Source of the DNA: Bacteroides sp. UBA1773
Lineage (GTDB): Bacteria; Bacteroidota; Bacteroidia; Bacteroidales; Bacteroidaceae
Assembly (NCBI GenBank): GCA_002315285.1
Contig: DCGR01000087.1
Span: 1 to 19,054, forward strand
Length of the DNA: 19,054 bases
Reading direction: 5' to 3'
Below the pieces are notes generated by a model. It was not told the DNA's origin, made no database searches, and worked only from the letters and a program-made list of their open reading frames with translations. Below are positions 1 through 7,524 of this stretch, piece after piece. The position numbers were made by a program, and so were the translations under genes. Numbering within the stretch: position 1 is the stretch's first letter; each line of letters begins with the position of its first letter.

Positions 1-2120
1 GGACGGATACAAGCGTGAGGACAAACGTAAGCACACTTGTTGCACTGAGTACAGTTGGCGGCAGTCCAAGTAGGAACGAAGGCAGCCACACCACGCTTTT
101 CGTAAGCGGCAGTACCCACGGGCCATGTACCATCCTCGCTACCCTTGAAGGCACTTACCGGCAGCAAGTCGCCATCCTGGGCATTGATAGGACGCACCAC
201 CTCATTGATGAATGCAGGATCGTTGTTGGCCTTTGCCTCATCAGAAGGCAGATTAGCCCAAGCAGCATCGACAGCAAGTTGCTGATATTCGCCACCTCGA
301 TCAACAGCAGCATTGTTCTTATCGACCACGTCCTGACCCTTCTTGCCATACGACTTGACGATGAACTTCTTCATCTGCTCAACAGCCAATTCGACTGGGA
401 TGACTCCTGTGATGCGGAAGAAAGCACTCTGAAGAATGGTGTTGGTGCGGTTGCCCAAACCGATTTCCTGTGCTATCTTGGTTGCGTTGATGTAATATAC
501 GGTAATGTTGTTATGCGCAAAGTACTTCTTCACGTTGTTGGGCAGATTCTTGGCAAGTTCTTCGCCCTCCCAAATGGTGTTGAGCAAGAAAGTACCATTC
601 TTTTGCAAACCACGGGTAACATCGTACATGTGGAGGTAAGCCTGCACGTGGCATGCCACGAAATTAGGGGTGTTTACCAAATAAGTGGAACGGATAGGAG
701 TGTCGCCAAAACGCAAGTGAGAGCAAGTGAAACCACCCGATTTCTTAGAGTCATAACTGAAGTATGCCTGGCAATACTTGTTGGTGTTGTCGCCAATGAT
801 CTTGACAGAGTTCTTGTTGGCGCCAACAGTACCGTCGGCTCCGAGCCCGTAGAACTTAGCCTCAAACATGCCCTTGCCACCCAATGCGATTTCTTCCTTC
901 TTGGGAAGTGAGGTGAAGGTAACATCATCGACGATACCGAGGGTGAACTTGTTCTTAGGCTCGTTCATGGCAAGATTCTCATAGACTGCCAAAATCTGGG
1001 CGGGAGTGGTGTCGCGTGAACCCAAGCCATAACGTCCTCCTACGATGACTGGTTTGTCGGCGATGGTTGAGAAAGCCTCGACTACGTCCATGTAGAGTGG
1101 TTCGCCAACTGCTCCTGGTTCCTTGGTACGATCGAGCACGGCAATGCTCTTGACGGTGGTAGGCAGCACGTCGAGCATGTACTTGGGAGCGAACGGACGG
1201 TAGAGATGAACGCTGACCATACCCACTTTCTGTCCCTGTGCATTGAGGTAATCGATGACCTCACGGATGGCTTCTGTGACAGAGCCCATGGCAATAATGA
1301 CACGGTCGGCATCGGCAGCGCCATAGTAGTTGAACGGCTTGTAGTCACGACCCGTGATTTCGCTAATCTGCTTCATGTAGTCGACAACGATAGCGGGAAC
1401 GGCTTCGTAATACTTGTTGGAAATTTCACGATGTGTGAAGAACGTATCGGGATTCTCGGCCATACCACGATTTACAGGATGCTCTGGACTGAGCGCACGC
1501 TGGCGGAACTCGGCCAAAGCCTGCTGATCGATGAGCGGAGCGAGGTCCTCATTTTGGAGGGCTTCAATCTTCTGAATTTCATGAGAGGTGCGGAAACCGT
1601 CGAAGAAATTGACGAACGGCACACGGCTCTTGATGGTTGCCAGATGAGCGACACCGGCCAAATCCATCACTTCCTGTACGGATCCTTCGGCCAGCATGGC
1701 AAAACCTGTCTGGCGGCAAGACATCACATCCTGATGATCGCCAAAGATACACAGAGAATGGGAAGCCAAGGTACGAGCAGACACATGGAACACGCATGGG
1801 AGCAACTCACCAGCAATCTTATACATGTTGGGAATCATCAGGAGCAAGCCCTGTGAAGCAGTGTAGGTAGTGGTAAGCGCACCAGCCTGCAGAGAACCAT
1901 GAACTGCACCGGCAGCACCACCTTCTGACTGCATTTCCTGCACAAGGACGGTTTCGCCGAAAATGTTCTTACGACCAGCAGCAGCCCATTCGTCAACATG
2001 CTCGGCCATGGTTGACGACGGGGTGATGGGATAGATGGCAGCAACCTCTGTAAACATGTAGGAGATGTGAGCAGCAGCTTCGTTACCATCACAAGTAATT
2101 AGTTTTTTTTCTTTTGACAT
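1..2120 (-). CDS. nifJ: Pyruvate:ferredoxin (flavodoxin) oxidoreductase, N-terminal 706 residues (runs off the window)
   Basis: Oxidises pyruvate and CoA to acetyl-CoA, CO2 and reduced ferredoxin, the central cytoplasmic step of anaerobic fermentation. The start is the ATG whose complement lies at 2118-2120 (MSKEKKLITCDGNEA). Visible landmarks are the N-terminal YPITPSST motif (residues about 30-37), EMQSEGGAAGAVHG (about 62-75, with the Glu expected near the thiamine ring), and at the window edge a ferredoxin-type cluster motif CTQCNKCAYVCP with Cys690, 693, 696 and 700. Family members are about 1170-1200 residues, so the second cluster motif and the thiamine-diphosphate domain lie outside the window. 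I followed the frame and found no break. The 51-base upstream gap carries a weak -7-like TTTTTTTG (complement of 2140-2147) overlapping a perfect dyad. The family call is very secure; the regulation is inferred. Confidence 0.96.
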   Translation of the reverse strand, partial: MSKEKKLITCDGNEAAAHISYMFTEVAAIYPITPSSTMAEHVDEWAAAGRKNIFGETVLVQEMQSEGGAAGAVHGSLQAGALTTTYTASQGLLLMIPNMYKIAGELLPCVFHVSARTLASHSLCIFGDHQDVMSCRQTGFAMLAEGSVQEVMDLAGVAHLATIKSRVPFVNFFDGFRTSHEIQKIEALQNEDLAPLIDQQALAEFRQRALSPEHPVNRGMAENPDTFFTHREISNKYYEAVPAIVVDYMKQISEITGRDYKPFNYYGAADADRVIIAMGSVTEAIREVIDYLNAQGQKVGMVSVHLYRPFAPKYMLDVLPTTVKSIAVLDRTKEPGAVGEPLYMDVVEAFSTIADKPVIVGGRYGLGSRDTTPAQILAVYENLAMNEPKNKFTLGIVDDVTFTSLPKKEEIALGGKGMFEAKFYGLGADGTVGANKNSVKIIGDNTNKYCQAYFSYDSKKSGGFTCSHLRFGDTPIRSTYLVNTPNFVACHVQAYLHMYDVTRGLQKNGTFLLNTIWEGEELAKNLPNNVKKYFAHNNITVYYINATKIAQEIGLGNRTNTILQSAFFRITGVIPVELAVEQMKKFIVKSYGKKGQDVVDKNNAAVDRGGEYQQLAVDAAWANLPSDEAKANNDPAFINEVVRPINAQDGDLLPVSAFKGSEDGTWPVGTAAYEKRGVAAFVPTWTAANCTQCNKCAYVCPHACIR

Positions 2121-2128
2121 AATGTTTG

Positions 2129-2142
2129 TTGTTATTTAACAA
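2129..2142. promoter_or_regulatory. 14-bp perfect dyad upstream of nifJ, FNR/CRP-like geometry
   Basis: The sequence TTGTTATTTAACAA is a perfect inverted repeat. Read as TTGTT-N4-AACAA, it has the spacing of the CRP/FNR-family box TTGAT-N4-ATCAA. It ends 8 bases from the nifJ start codon and overlaps the only -7-like element I can find there, so bound protein would most likely repress. The dyad is seen directly; the operator role and regulator family are inference. Confidence 0.35.
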
Positions 2143-2171
2143 AAAAATCTTTTTATTTCTATCTTGTATTG

Positions 2172-3353
2172 TCAGTATAAGAATCCGAATAGCCATAGCG
2201 GTATGTTGTTGCCAGACCCCTTGAGGAGGTTGTCAACAGCACAATACACATCAGCAGGAACTTTCACCTTGATGTCGGGAGTACAGACACGGAAACGCAA
2301 GTCATCATCGACCCAGAAGGTGAAATTCTTGTCGCCCTTGTAAAGCTTGTGGTCCTTATAAAGGGTGTTCATGAAGAATGTCTCATTGATGGTGGTCTTG
2401 TCTGCCTGTGAGGGGTACATGGCGAAAAGCAGATTGGGATTGTGCATCATGACCCGAGAGGGTTTCTTCGGGAACTCCTCGCCACGTGGATAGACCATAT
2501 TCAGCAAACGTGCATCAGTGAGATACTTGATGTAGTTCATGATGGTGGCACGGCTGGTTTGCACTTCGTTGGCCAACTTGCTTACGTTGGGCGCAATGGG
2601 TCCATCGCAGGCAATGAGATGGAACAACTGCTTAATTTTCGACAGGTATTTCAGCTCTATCTGTTGAATGAACAGGATATCGACCTCAATCATCATGTTC
2701 ATGGTCTTCAGCAAGTTCTCGTCGAAATTGCGTTTCTCCAAATAGAAGGGATAAAACCCATGATGGAGGTAGTCGGCAAAATAGTCGAGCGGATTGACAT
2801 TGTTGAGCACAGTTTGGGCTATCCGCTCGTGGTTGCGAAGAATCTCCTGCAGGCTATAGGCATGGAAATGATGATGTCCCTCGAGGTTGAGATACTCACG
2901 GAAAGAGAATCCACGGAGGTAATATACTTTCACCAAATCGCGCAGCAATGGATTCTCCTCTTTCAATCGCATGACTGACGAGCCAGTAAAGATGATCTGA
3001 AGTTCGGGATAACGGAAATAGCATTCACGCAGGTCGAGACTCCAGTTGGGATATTTGAACATTTGATCGATCAGCAACACACGACCACCGTTGGCAATGA
3101 AATCGGCTGCAAACTTCACCAATGAATAATGTGAGAAATAGAAATTATTCATGTTGATGTAAAGACAGCTTCGGTCGGTTGGCGCGAAATGTTCCTTGGC
3201 ATACTGCAACAGGAAAGTGGTCTTGCCCACTCCACGTGTGCCCTTAATACCTATCAGACGATCGCGCCAGTCTATTTCATCCATCAAGGCACGGCGTACA
3301 GGCACCCGCAGATTTTCGACCAAACATTGATGTGTCTTGTATAAACTTTCCAT
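2172..3353 (-). CDS. Stand-alone P-loop (AAA) ATPase with C-terminal winged-helix/DUF4143-like region
   Basis: A 393-residue member of the large Bacteroidetes family of predicted ATPases whose cellular role is mostly unknown. Walker A is GTRGVGKTT (residues 38-46), the Walker B region is RVLLIDQMFKYPNW (91-104) and the sensor-like strand is IIFTGSS (120-126). A helix-turn-helix-like stretch follows at about 235-290, and the C-terminus ends in IPLWLFGFLY, typical of the family. The acidic Walker B pair normally read as DE is D96-Q97 here (codons GAT CAA checked), which could weaken ATP hydrolysis. An ATG 22 codons further upstream would place the start above the predicted promoter, so I chose ATG at 3353, 20 bases downstream of a TACCTTTG element. 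It is transcribed towards nifJ but probably independently of it. Confidence 0.85.
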   Translation of the reverse strand: MESLYKTHQCLVENLRVPVRRALMDEIDWRDRLIGIKGTRGVGKTTFLLQYAKEHFAPTDRSCLYINMNNFYFSHYSLVKFAADFIANGGRVLLIDQMFKYPNWSLDLRECYFRYPELQIIFTGSSVMRLKEENPLLRDLVKVYYLRGFSFREYLNLEGHHHFHAYSLQEILRNHERIAQTVLNNVNPLDYFADYLHHGFYPFYLEKRNFDENLLKTMNMMIEVDILFIQQIELKYLSKIKQLFHLIACDGPIAPNVSKLANEVQTSRATIMNYIKYLTDARLLNMVYPRGEEFPKKPSRVMMHNPNLLFAMYPSQADKTTINETFFMNTLYKDHKLYKGDKNFTFWVDDDLRFRVCTPDIKVKVPADVYCAVDNLLKGSGNNIPLWLFGFLY

Positions 3354-3373
3354 AAATGCAAATTTCCTCGCTA

Positions 3374-3381
3374 CAAAGGTA
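3374..3381 (-). promoter_or_regulatory. Bacteroidetes -7 element (TACCTTTG) for the ATPase gene
   Basis: The complement reads TACCTTTG, an exact match to TAnnTTTG, 20 bases before the ATPase start. There is no clear TTTG at -33; the nearest candidate is the degenerate GTGG. It diverges from the promoter of the ATP-grasp gene. Confidence 0.55.
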
Positions 3382-3412
3382 TGAATATTTTTTTGATTTT
3401 TGCCACATCTAT

Positions 3413-3443
3413 TTTGCAAACCGCACTAATTTTTATATTTTTG
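3413..3443 (+). promoter_or_regulatory. Complete Bacteroidetes promoter TTTG-N19-TATTTTTG
   Basis: TTTG at 3413-3416 and TATTTTTG at 3436-3443 are separated by exactly 19 bases, the best promoter match in the window. The -7 box ends 8 bases before the ATG at 3452, so the transcript should have a leader of only a few bases. Confidence 0.7.
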
Positions 3444-3451
3444 TGAAAAAT

Positions 3452-4474
3452 ATGAGTGGTTTATACATTTTTAATGCAGATAACGACATGGCTCTGGCAC
3501 ACAATGAGCCTTATTACGTAGCTCCTGCCAAGATACGAAAAATGATGGCAGATTTGGCAGATTTGCCTCGATGGTACGCCGACATGAACGCCGAAGGTGT
3601 GCATCCGTGGGGATGGAGCCGAGCACTGGTGAACAAGCTGGAACACATGGGATTGAGTTGCGAGGAACTTCCCAACGACGAGTGGTTACAACGCTACCGA
3701 CAACTGTCGAGTAGGGCCACAGCTGTGAATTTGTTGGGTTTTCTGCGTTGCATCACAGGCACCTGCGGAATATCAGTACTCTGCAAGACATGTGAAGAGG
3801 TGATGAGGTTCGTCCGGCTTCATCAGCACGTGATAATGAAAGCACCCTGGTCGGGAAGCGGCAAAGGGTTGCAGCAAGTACATGGAATCATGACACCTTC
3901 AGTCCAAGGATGGATGAACCGCATCATGAACGAGCAAGGTGCCGTAGTGTGCGAACCACTATATAATAAGGTATGCGATTTCGCAATGGAATTCATACAC
4001 ACTAACAATGAGATGCGGTTTGCTGGCTATAGCCTGTTTGAGACCGATGGGAGCGGAAAATACAAGGAAAATGTATTGGCTTCAGACAATTACATAGCCG
4101 ACAAGCTGAAAGGTTACGGCATTCCCTTAGACATGACAAGAACACTCATCGCGCGTTTATTGGGCTCGTGGTTGCAGGGTATCGACACACCACTGGGCGT
4201 AGATATGATGGTGTGTGACTGTGGTGGGGAGTTGCGGCTTCACCCCTGCGTGGAGATAAACCTGCGCATGAACATGGGGCTGCTGAGCCGCATCTACTTC
4301 GACCGCCATTGCGAGCCTCATCAGGTAGGGCGACTCGTCGTGGAATATTATCCCGAACGGGGCATGGCCCTATGTGAGCATGAGCGGATGGGAGAAAAAG
4401 ACCCTACGTATCGGTCGCTCACAAAAGTGAATAACGATACGCAGGGACAAGTGTATGTAAGTTTTTCAAATTAG
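3452..4474 (+). CDS. Conserved Bacteroidales protein, putative ATP-grasp fold
   Basis: A 340-residue cytoplasmic protein without signal peptide or membrane segment. I recognise the family pattern but no established function. The N-terminus has the FNADNDMALA motif (residues 7-16), followed by HPWGW (51-55). An ATP-grasp-like nucleotide-binding lysine and glycine-rich loop sits in MKAPWSGSGKGL (129-140). Next come EPLYNKVCDFAMEF (168-181) and LGVDMMVCD (248-256), and a metal-binding-like end CVEINLRMNMG (266-276), where ATP-grasp enzymes carry E-x-N. This order fits a carboxylate-amine ligase-like catalyst, but the substrate cannot be read from the sequence. The start follows a consensus promoter; a longer upstream reading would place the start above that promoter. 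It converges on the FKBP gene with a 17-base gap. Confidence 0.75.
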   Translation: MSGLYIFNADNDMALAHNEPYYVAPAKIRKMMADLADLPRWYADMNAEGVHPWGWSRALVNKLEHMGLSCEELPNDEWLQRYRQLSSRATAVNLLGFLRCITGTCGISVLCKTCEEVMRFVRLHQHVIMKAPWSGSGKGLQQVHGIMTPSVQGWMNRIMNEQGAVVCEPLYNKVCDFAMEFIHTNNEMRFAGYSLFETDGSGKYKENVLASDNYIADKLKGYGIPLDMTRTLIARLLGSWLQGIDTPLGVDMMVCDCGGELRLHPCVEINLRMNMGLLSRIYFDRHCEPHQVGRLVVEYYPERGMALCEHERMGEKDPTYRSLTKVNNDTQGQVYVSFSN

Positions 4475-4491
4475 CCCATAAGAGCCACGAA

Positions 4492-5067
4492 TCAATGGCA
4501 ATGGCCGCAGCCACAACCCTCGTGATGATGCTCGCCTTCACAACCACAGTCGCTTCCACAACAATCGCAGTGACAACCCTCATTCTCGAGTTGGTTCATC
4601 ATATTGGCAATCTCCTTCTCCGTGGCGGGACGATTTTCGATAACCTCACCCATGAACGTAAGATCCTTACCTGCCAAAGGATGATTGAGATCGACTGTGA
4701 CACTTTCCATGCCTACATTCTTGATAGTAGCATAGAATTGGTGGCCTTCACCATCCTGCAAAGGAACGATAGCCCCTTCATAGATGTTTTTCTTGTCGAA
4801 CACGCCATCAATCTCGAACATCGATTTCTCGACGGCACGGACTCCTTCCTGCAAATACTCACCGTATGCCTCAGCCATGGGAATGGTGAACTTGAAGGAT
4901 GAGCCCTCTGGCTTGTCGAACAGTTCATCCTCAAAACGCTCCAACGTACCATTGAGTCCAGTGATAAATGCGAACGGTTCTTCGCGAGTCGCCTCTTCAG
5001 CCACTTCTTTCTTGGTACCATTCATCACATACAAACGGTATGCGACTCTTATCATGTTGTATTCCAT
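4492..5067 (-). CDS. slyD: SlyD-like FKBP-type peptidyl-prolyl cis-trans isomerase with Cys/His metal-binding tail
   Basis: A 191-residue folding catalyst and chaperone. The FKBP core with inserted flap domain shows GLNGTLERFEDELFDKPEG (residues 37-55), AYGEY (67-71) and the SlyD signature VDLNHPLAGKDLTF (125-138). The last 27 residues (165-191) hold nine Cys (165, 167, 169, 170, 174, 176, 185, 187, 190) and six His (166, 180-182, 189, 191) with Gly and acidic residues between them. This resembles the metal-binding tail of SlyD, which in Enterobacteria binds nickel and feeds hydrogenase maturation. No hydrogenase gene is visible here, so the metal and client are unknown. I chose ATG at 5067 because it lies 28 bases downstream of a -7 element; a longer in-frame reading would run into the divergent thioesterase gene. 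No signal peptide. Confidence 0.92.
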   Translation of the reverse strand: MEYNMIRVAYRLYVMNGTKKEVAEEATREEPFAFITGLNGTLERFEDELFDKPEGSSFKFTIPMAEAYGEYLQEGVRAVEKSMFEIDGVFDKKNIYEGAIVPLQDGEGHQFYATIKNVGMESVTVDLNHPLAGKDLTFMGEVIENRPATEKEIANMMNQLENEGCHCDCCGSDCGCEGEHHHEGCGCGHCH

Positions 5068-5095
5068 AAAAACTTTAATATTGTTAATTTGCACG

Positions 5096-5103
5096 CAAAG
5101 ATA
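5096..5103 (-). promoter_or_regulatory. Bacteroidetes -7 element (TATCTTTG) for the FKBP gene
   Basis: The complement reads TATCTTTG, an exact TAnnTTTG match, leaving a leader of roughly 20 bases. Its expected -33 region (about 5122-5127) falls on the -7 box of the divergent thioesterase promoter. Confidence 0.6.
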
Positions 5104-5115
5104 AGAAAAACTTCC

Positions 5116-5123
5116 TATTTTTG
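5116..5123 (+). promoter_or_regulatory. Bacteroidetes -7 element (TATTTTTG) for the thioesterase-kds operon
   Basis: An exact TAnnTTTG match ending 8 bases before the ATG at 5132. A TTTG lies at 5088-5091, but the 24-base spacing is long. The expected -33 position overlaps the FKBP -7 element. Confidence 0.6.
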
Positions 5124-5131
5124 CAGCAATT

Positions 5132-5869
5132 ATGGAAAAAACAGGTGAATATAAGCGCAATTGTGCCTCATATCTGGTCAACAGCACAGGCAAACTCACA
5201 TACTCGGCATTGGGCAACGAGCTGTTGAACTGTGCTGGCCGACACGCCAACGAACGCGGATTTGGGAGGAAAACAACCAACGAGGAAACTTTCGCATGGG
5301 TGCTCTCGCGACTGGTAATGGAAATGACCGACATGCCAGGCGAGTATGAAGACTTCTATTTGCGCACATGGGTGGAGAGCATTTACCATTCGTTTACAAA
5401 CAGGAATTTCGAAATACTAAACGCCAATGGCCGTAACATTGGGTTTGCACGTTCAGTGTGGGCCATGATCGGGATGGAGAAACGGCAAGCTGTCGATTTG
5501 GTTGCGATGCAAGGTGAGAGCATGGCGATGTACGTAGAGGACAAAAAAGAATGTCCGATTGAGAAAATATCGCGCATCAGGATACGCGCTACAGAGCCCA
5601 TGGCACAGAATGCTGTGAGATGGTCGGATATCGACATCAACAAGCACGTAAACTCCATGAAGTATATAGAACATATTTTCGACCTCTTCAGCCTTCAATG
5701 GCACGAGGCCCATCCCACCCGACGCTTCGAGATTGCCTACATGGCCGAAACACGCTATGGGGACACTTTGAGCTACTACATGGACAAAGTGAATGAAAAG
5801 GAATACACCATTGAGATTCGAAAAAACGACCTAATCCCAGTGGTCCATAGCCGCATCTTATTCGCATGA
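5132..5869 (+). CDS. FatA-like acyl-ACP thioesterase
   Basis: A 245-residue protein predicted to hydrolyse acyl-ACP to free fatty acid and holo-ACP in the cytoplasm. It has the double hot-dog layout of the plant FatA/FatB family. The N-terminal half includes ETFAWVLSRLVMEM (residues 52-65). The catalytic half carries RWSDIDINKHVNSMKYIEHI (163-182), where Asp168, Asn170 and His172 align with the D-x-N-x-H catalytic set. Glu206 in YMAETRYGD aligns with the catalytic Glu of plant FatB; the following position, Cys in plants, is Thr207 here. It starts a compact operon: its stop overlaps the next start as ATGA, and the downstream genes make Kdo. This suggests a lipid or envelope role. Substrate chain length cannot be judged. 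Confidence 0.92.
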   Translation: MEKTGEYKRNCASYLVNSTGKLTYSALGNELLNCAGRHANERGFGRKTTNEETFAWVLSRLVMEMTDMPGEYEDFYLRTWVESIYHSFTNRNFEILNANGRNIGFARSVWAMIGMEKRQAVDLVAMQGESMAMYVEDKKECPIEKISRIRIRATEPMAQNAVRWSDIDINKHVNSMKYIEHIFDLFSLQWHEAHPTRRFEIAYMAETRYGDTLSYYMDKVNEKEYTIEIRKNDLIPVVHSRILFA

Positions 5870-6738
5870 CACTGACAAATCAGGCAAATCGGTTTGGCAA
5901 ACAGCCACGCATGAGAATGCTGTTATTGGCAATCCTGACACTGCTGCCGATGGGCATGGGGGCTCAAAGCTATGCCGAATATGCAGCTAAGGGAGCAGAA
6001 TATGCGGCACACGACAGCCTTGAACAGGCACAATACTGGATAGAGAAAGCCCTGAAGGAAGAGCCAGCCAACGTAAAGAACGCCATGCTACTCTCCAATC
6101 TGGGCACCATACAACGACGTATGGGCAAAAGGGAAGACGCACTTGCCTCGTACGACTTGGCACACAACATAACGCCCTACAGCATCACCATCCTACTCAA
6201 CAGAGCTTCGCTTTGTCTTGACATGAACCTGTTCGATAAGGCTTACACAGACTATTGCAACACACTCGACATTGACCCCAAGTGTAAAGAAGCCCTACTC
6301 TACCGCGCCTACATATACATGCAGCGACATGAGTTTGGACAGGCAAAAGTGGATTACATCCGTTTGTTGCAGGAAGATCCCCTGAATAAGACTGCCCGTC
6401 TGGGAAAGGCACTTGCCGACCAATACATGCAGCACTATCGCGAATGTCTGGAGGAATTGGAACGGATGACCATCGACTATCCCGACGATGTGACCTTGCT
6501 GAAAGCACGTGCCAACGTGGAGATAGAGATGAGAACCTTCGACTTGGCCCTGATGACGCTCGAAAAAGCCTTGCGTCTGGCTCCGACAGATGCGGACATA
6601 TTGGTGACTTGCGGGCAGGTGTATCTGATGCAGGAACGTTACCACGAAGCCTACGTGACCCTTGAAAAAGCGGCCGACATGGGCTATCCGAGGTCCGCCC
6701 TTTCCGACTTGCTGAAACAGGCCAAAACAAAAGAATGA
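5866..6738 (+). CDS. Exported TPR-repeat protein
   Basis: A 290-residue protein with a probable signal peptide: basic n-region to residue 17, hydrophobic core MLLLAILTLLPMGM, and a possible cleavage after GA at about residue 33. The rest is helical repeats of TPR spacing, about six units, with W/L-G-Y-A-P-type positions visible in LEQAQYWIEKALKEEPANV, KREDALASYDLAHNITP, FDKAYTDYCNTLDIDPKC, FGQAKVDYIRLLQEDPLN and FDLALMTLEKALRLAP. TPR proteins scaffold complexes; the partner is not evident. The start overlaps the thioesterase stop by four bases. A later ATG at 5911 would give a shorter but still functional signal peptide. kdsA follows after 30 bases, so it is cotranscribed with lipopolysaccharide precursor genes. 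Confidence 0.82.
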   Translation: MTLTNQANRFGKQPRMRMLLLAILTLLPMGMGAQSYAEYAAKGAEYAAHDSLEQAQYWIEKALKEEPANVKNAMLLSNLGTIQRRMGKREDALASYDLAHNITPYSITILLNRASLCLDMNLFDKAYTDYCNTLDIDPKCKEALLYRAYIYMQRHEFGQAKVDYIRLLQEDPLNKTARLGKALADQYMQHYRECLEELERMTIDYPDDVTLLKARANVEIEMRTFDLALMTLEKALRLAPTDADILVTCGQVYLMQERYHEAYVTLEKAADMGYPRSALSDLLKQAKTKE

Positions 6739-6768
6739 ACAATGAAACAACCTAAATGAATAGACATT

Positions 6769-7524
6769 ATGAACAATCCTGTATTTATTGCCGGTCCCTG
6801 CGTAATCGAAGGCATGGATGTGCTGGAGACAGTGGCCAAAGAATTGGTCAGGCTGAACGAGAAATACGACATCGACATCATATTCAAAGCCTCCTTCGAC
6901 AAGGCTAACCGTACTTCCATCAAGAGTTTCCGTGGGCCTGGGTTGCAACGTGGGCTGCAGATGCTGGCCGACATAAAGACGAAATTCGGGCTCAAACTGC
7001 TTACCGACATTCACGAGACTTGCCAGGCAGAACCTGTGGGCGAAGTAGTGGATGTGATTCAGGTGCCTGCATTCCTGTGCCGACAAACCGACCTGATTGT
7101 GGCAGCAGCCCATACTGGCAAGATTGTGAACATCAAGAAAGCCCAGTTCTTGAGCGGTGAAGACATGCAATATCCCGTGCAAAAAGTGCTCGATAGCGGC
7201 AACTCCAACGTATGGCTCACCGAACGTGGCAACATGTTGGGTTACAATAATCTCGTAGTGGATTTCCGCAACATTCCACTCATGAAACAATGGGCCTCAA
7301 CGGTTATCATGGATTGCACGCATGCCGTGCAACGTCCTGGCGCAGGAACGGGTTGCAGCTCGGGCAACCGTGAGTACGTTCCCATGATTGCCAAGGCTGC
7401 CAAGGCATTTGGTGCCAATGGCTTTTTCTTCGAGACACACCCTTACCCTGACAACGCAAAGAGTGATGGTCCCAACATGTTACAACTCAACAATCTCGAA
7501 CAAGTAATCCAATCCTTGCTATGA
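6769..7524 (+). CDS. kdsA: 3-deoxy-8-phosphooctulonate (Kdo-8-P) synthase, metal-dependent class
   Basis: Condenses phosphoenolpyruvate with D-arabinose 5-phosphate to Kdo 8-phosphate for the lipopolysaccharide inner core (cytoplasm). The 251-residue length is slightly short for the family because the N-terminus begins directly at the first strand (MNNPVFIAGPCVIEG). Family motifs include FKASFDKANRTS (residues 39-50), FRGPGL (54-59) and THAVQRPGAGTG (184-195). The metal ligands of the Aquifex-type enzyme are all present and even at the same numbers: Cys11, His185, Glu222 and Asp233. This marks the metal-dependent form rather than the E. coli type, which has Asn in place of Cys. The stop overlaps the start of kdsD (ATGA), and kdsD makes the arabinose 5-phosphate substrate, so the two are translationally coupled. 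Confidence 0.97.
   Translation: MNNPVFIAGPCVIEGMDVLETVAKELVRLNEKYDIDIIFKASFDKANRTSIKSFRGPGLQRGLQMLADIKTKFGLKLLTDIHETCQAEPVGEVVDVIQVPAFLCRQTDLIVAAAHTGKIVNIKKAQFLSGEDMQYPVQKVLDSGNSNVWLTERGNMLGYNNLVVDFRNIPLMKQWASTVIMDCTHAVQRPGAGTGCSSGNREYVPMIAKAAKAFGANGFFFETHPYPDNAKSDGPNMLQLNNLEQVIQSLL

Noticed and set aside
15..911. 298-codon open frame on the plus strand
   Set aside because: It is antisense to nifJ, whose protein is unmistakable; long antisense frames here arise from codon bias.
1206..1856. 216-codon plus-strand frame
   Set aside because: Antisense shadow of nifJ; its translation has no recognisable motif.
5068..5334. N-terminal extension of the FKBP frame
   Set aside because: It crosses the divergent promoter region and the thioesterase gene; the extra residues are unlike FKBP.
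6295..7290. 331-codon minus-strand frame
   Set aside because: Antisense to the TPR gene and kdsA, both with clear family motifs; His/Gln-rich translation is typical of a shadow.
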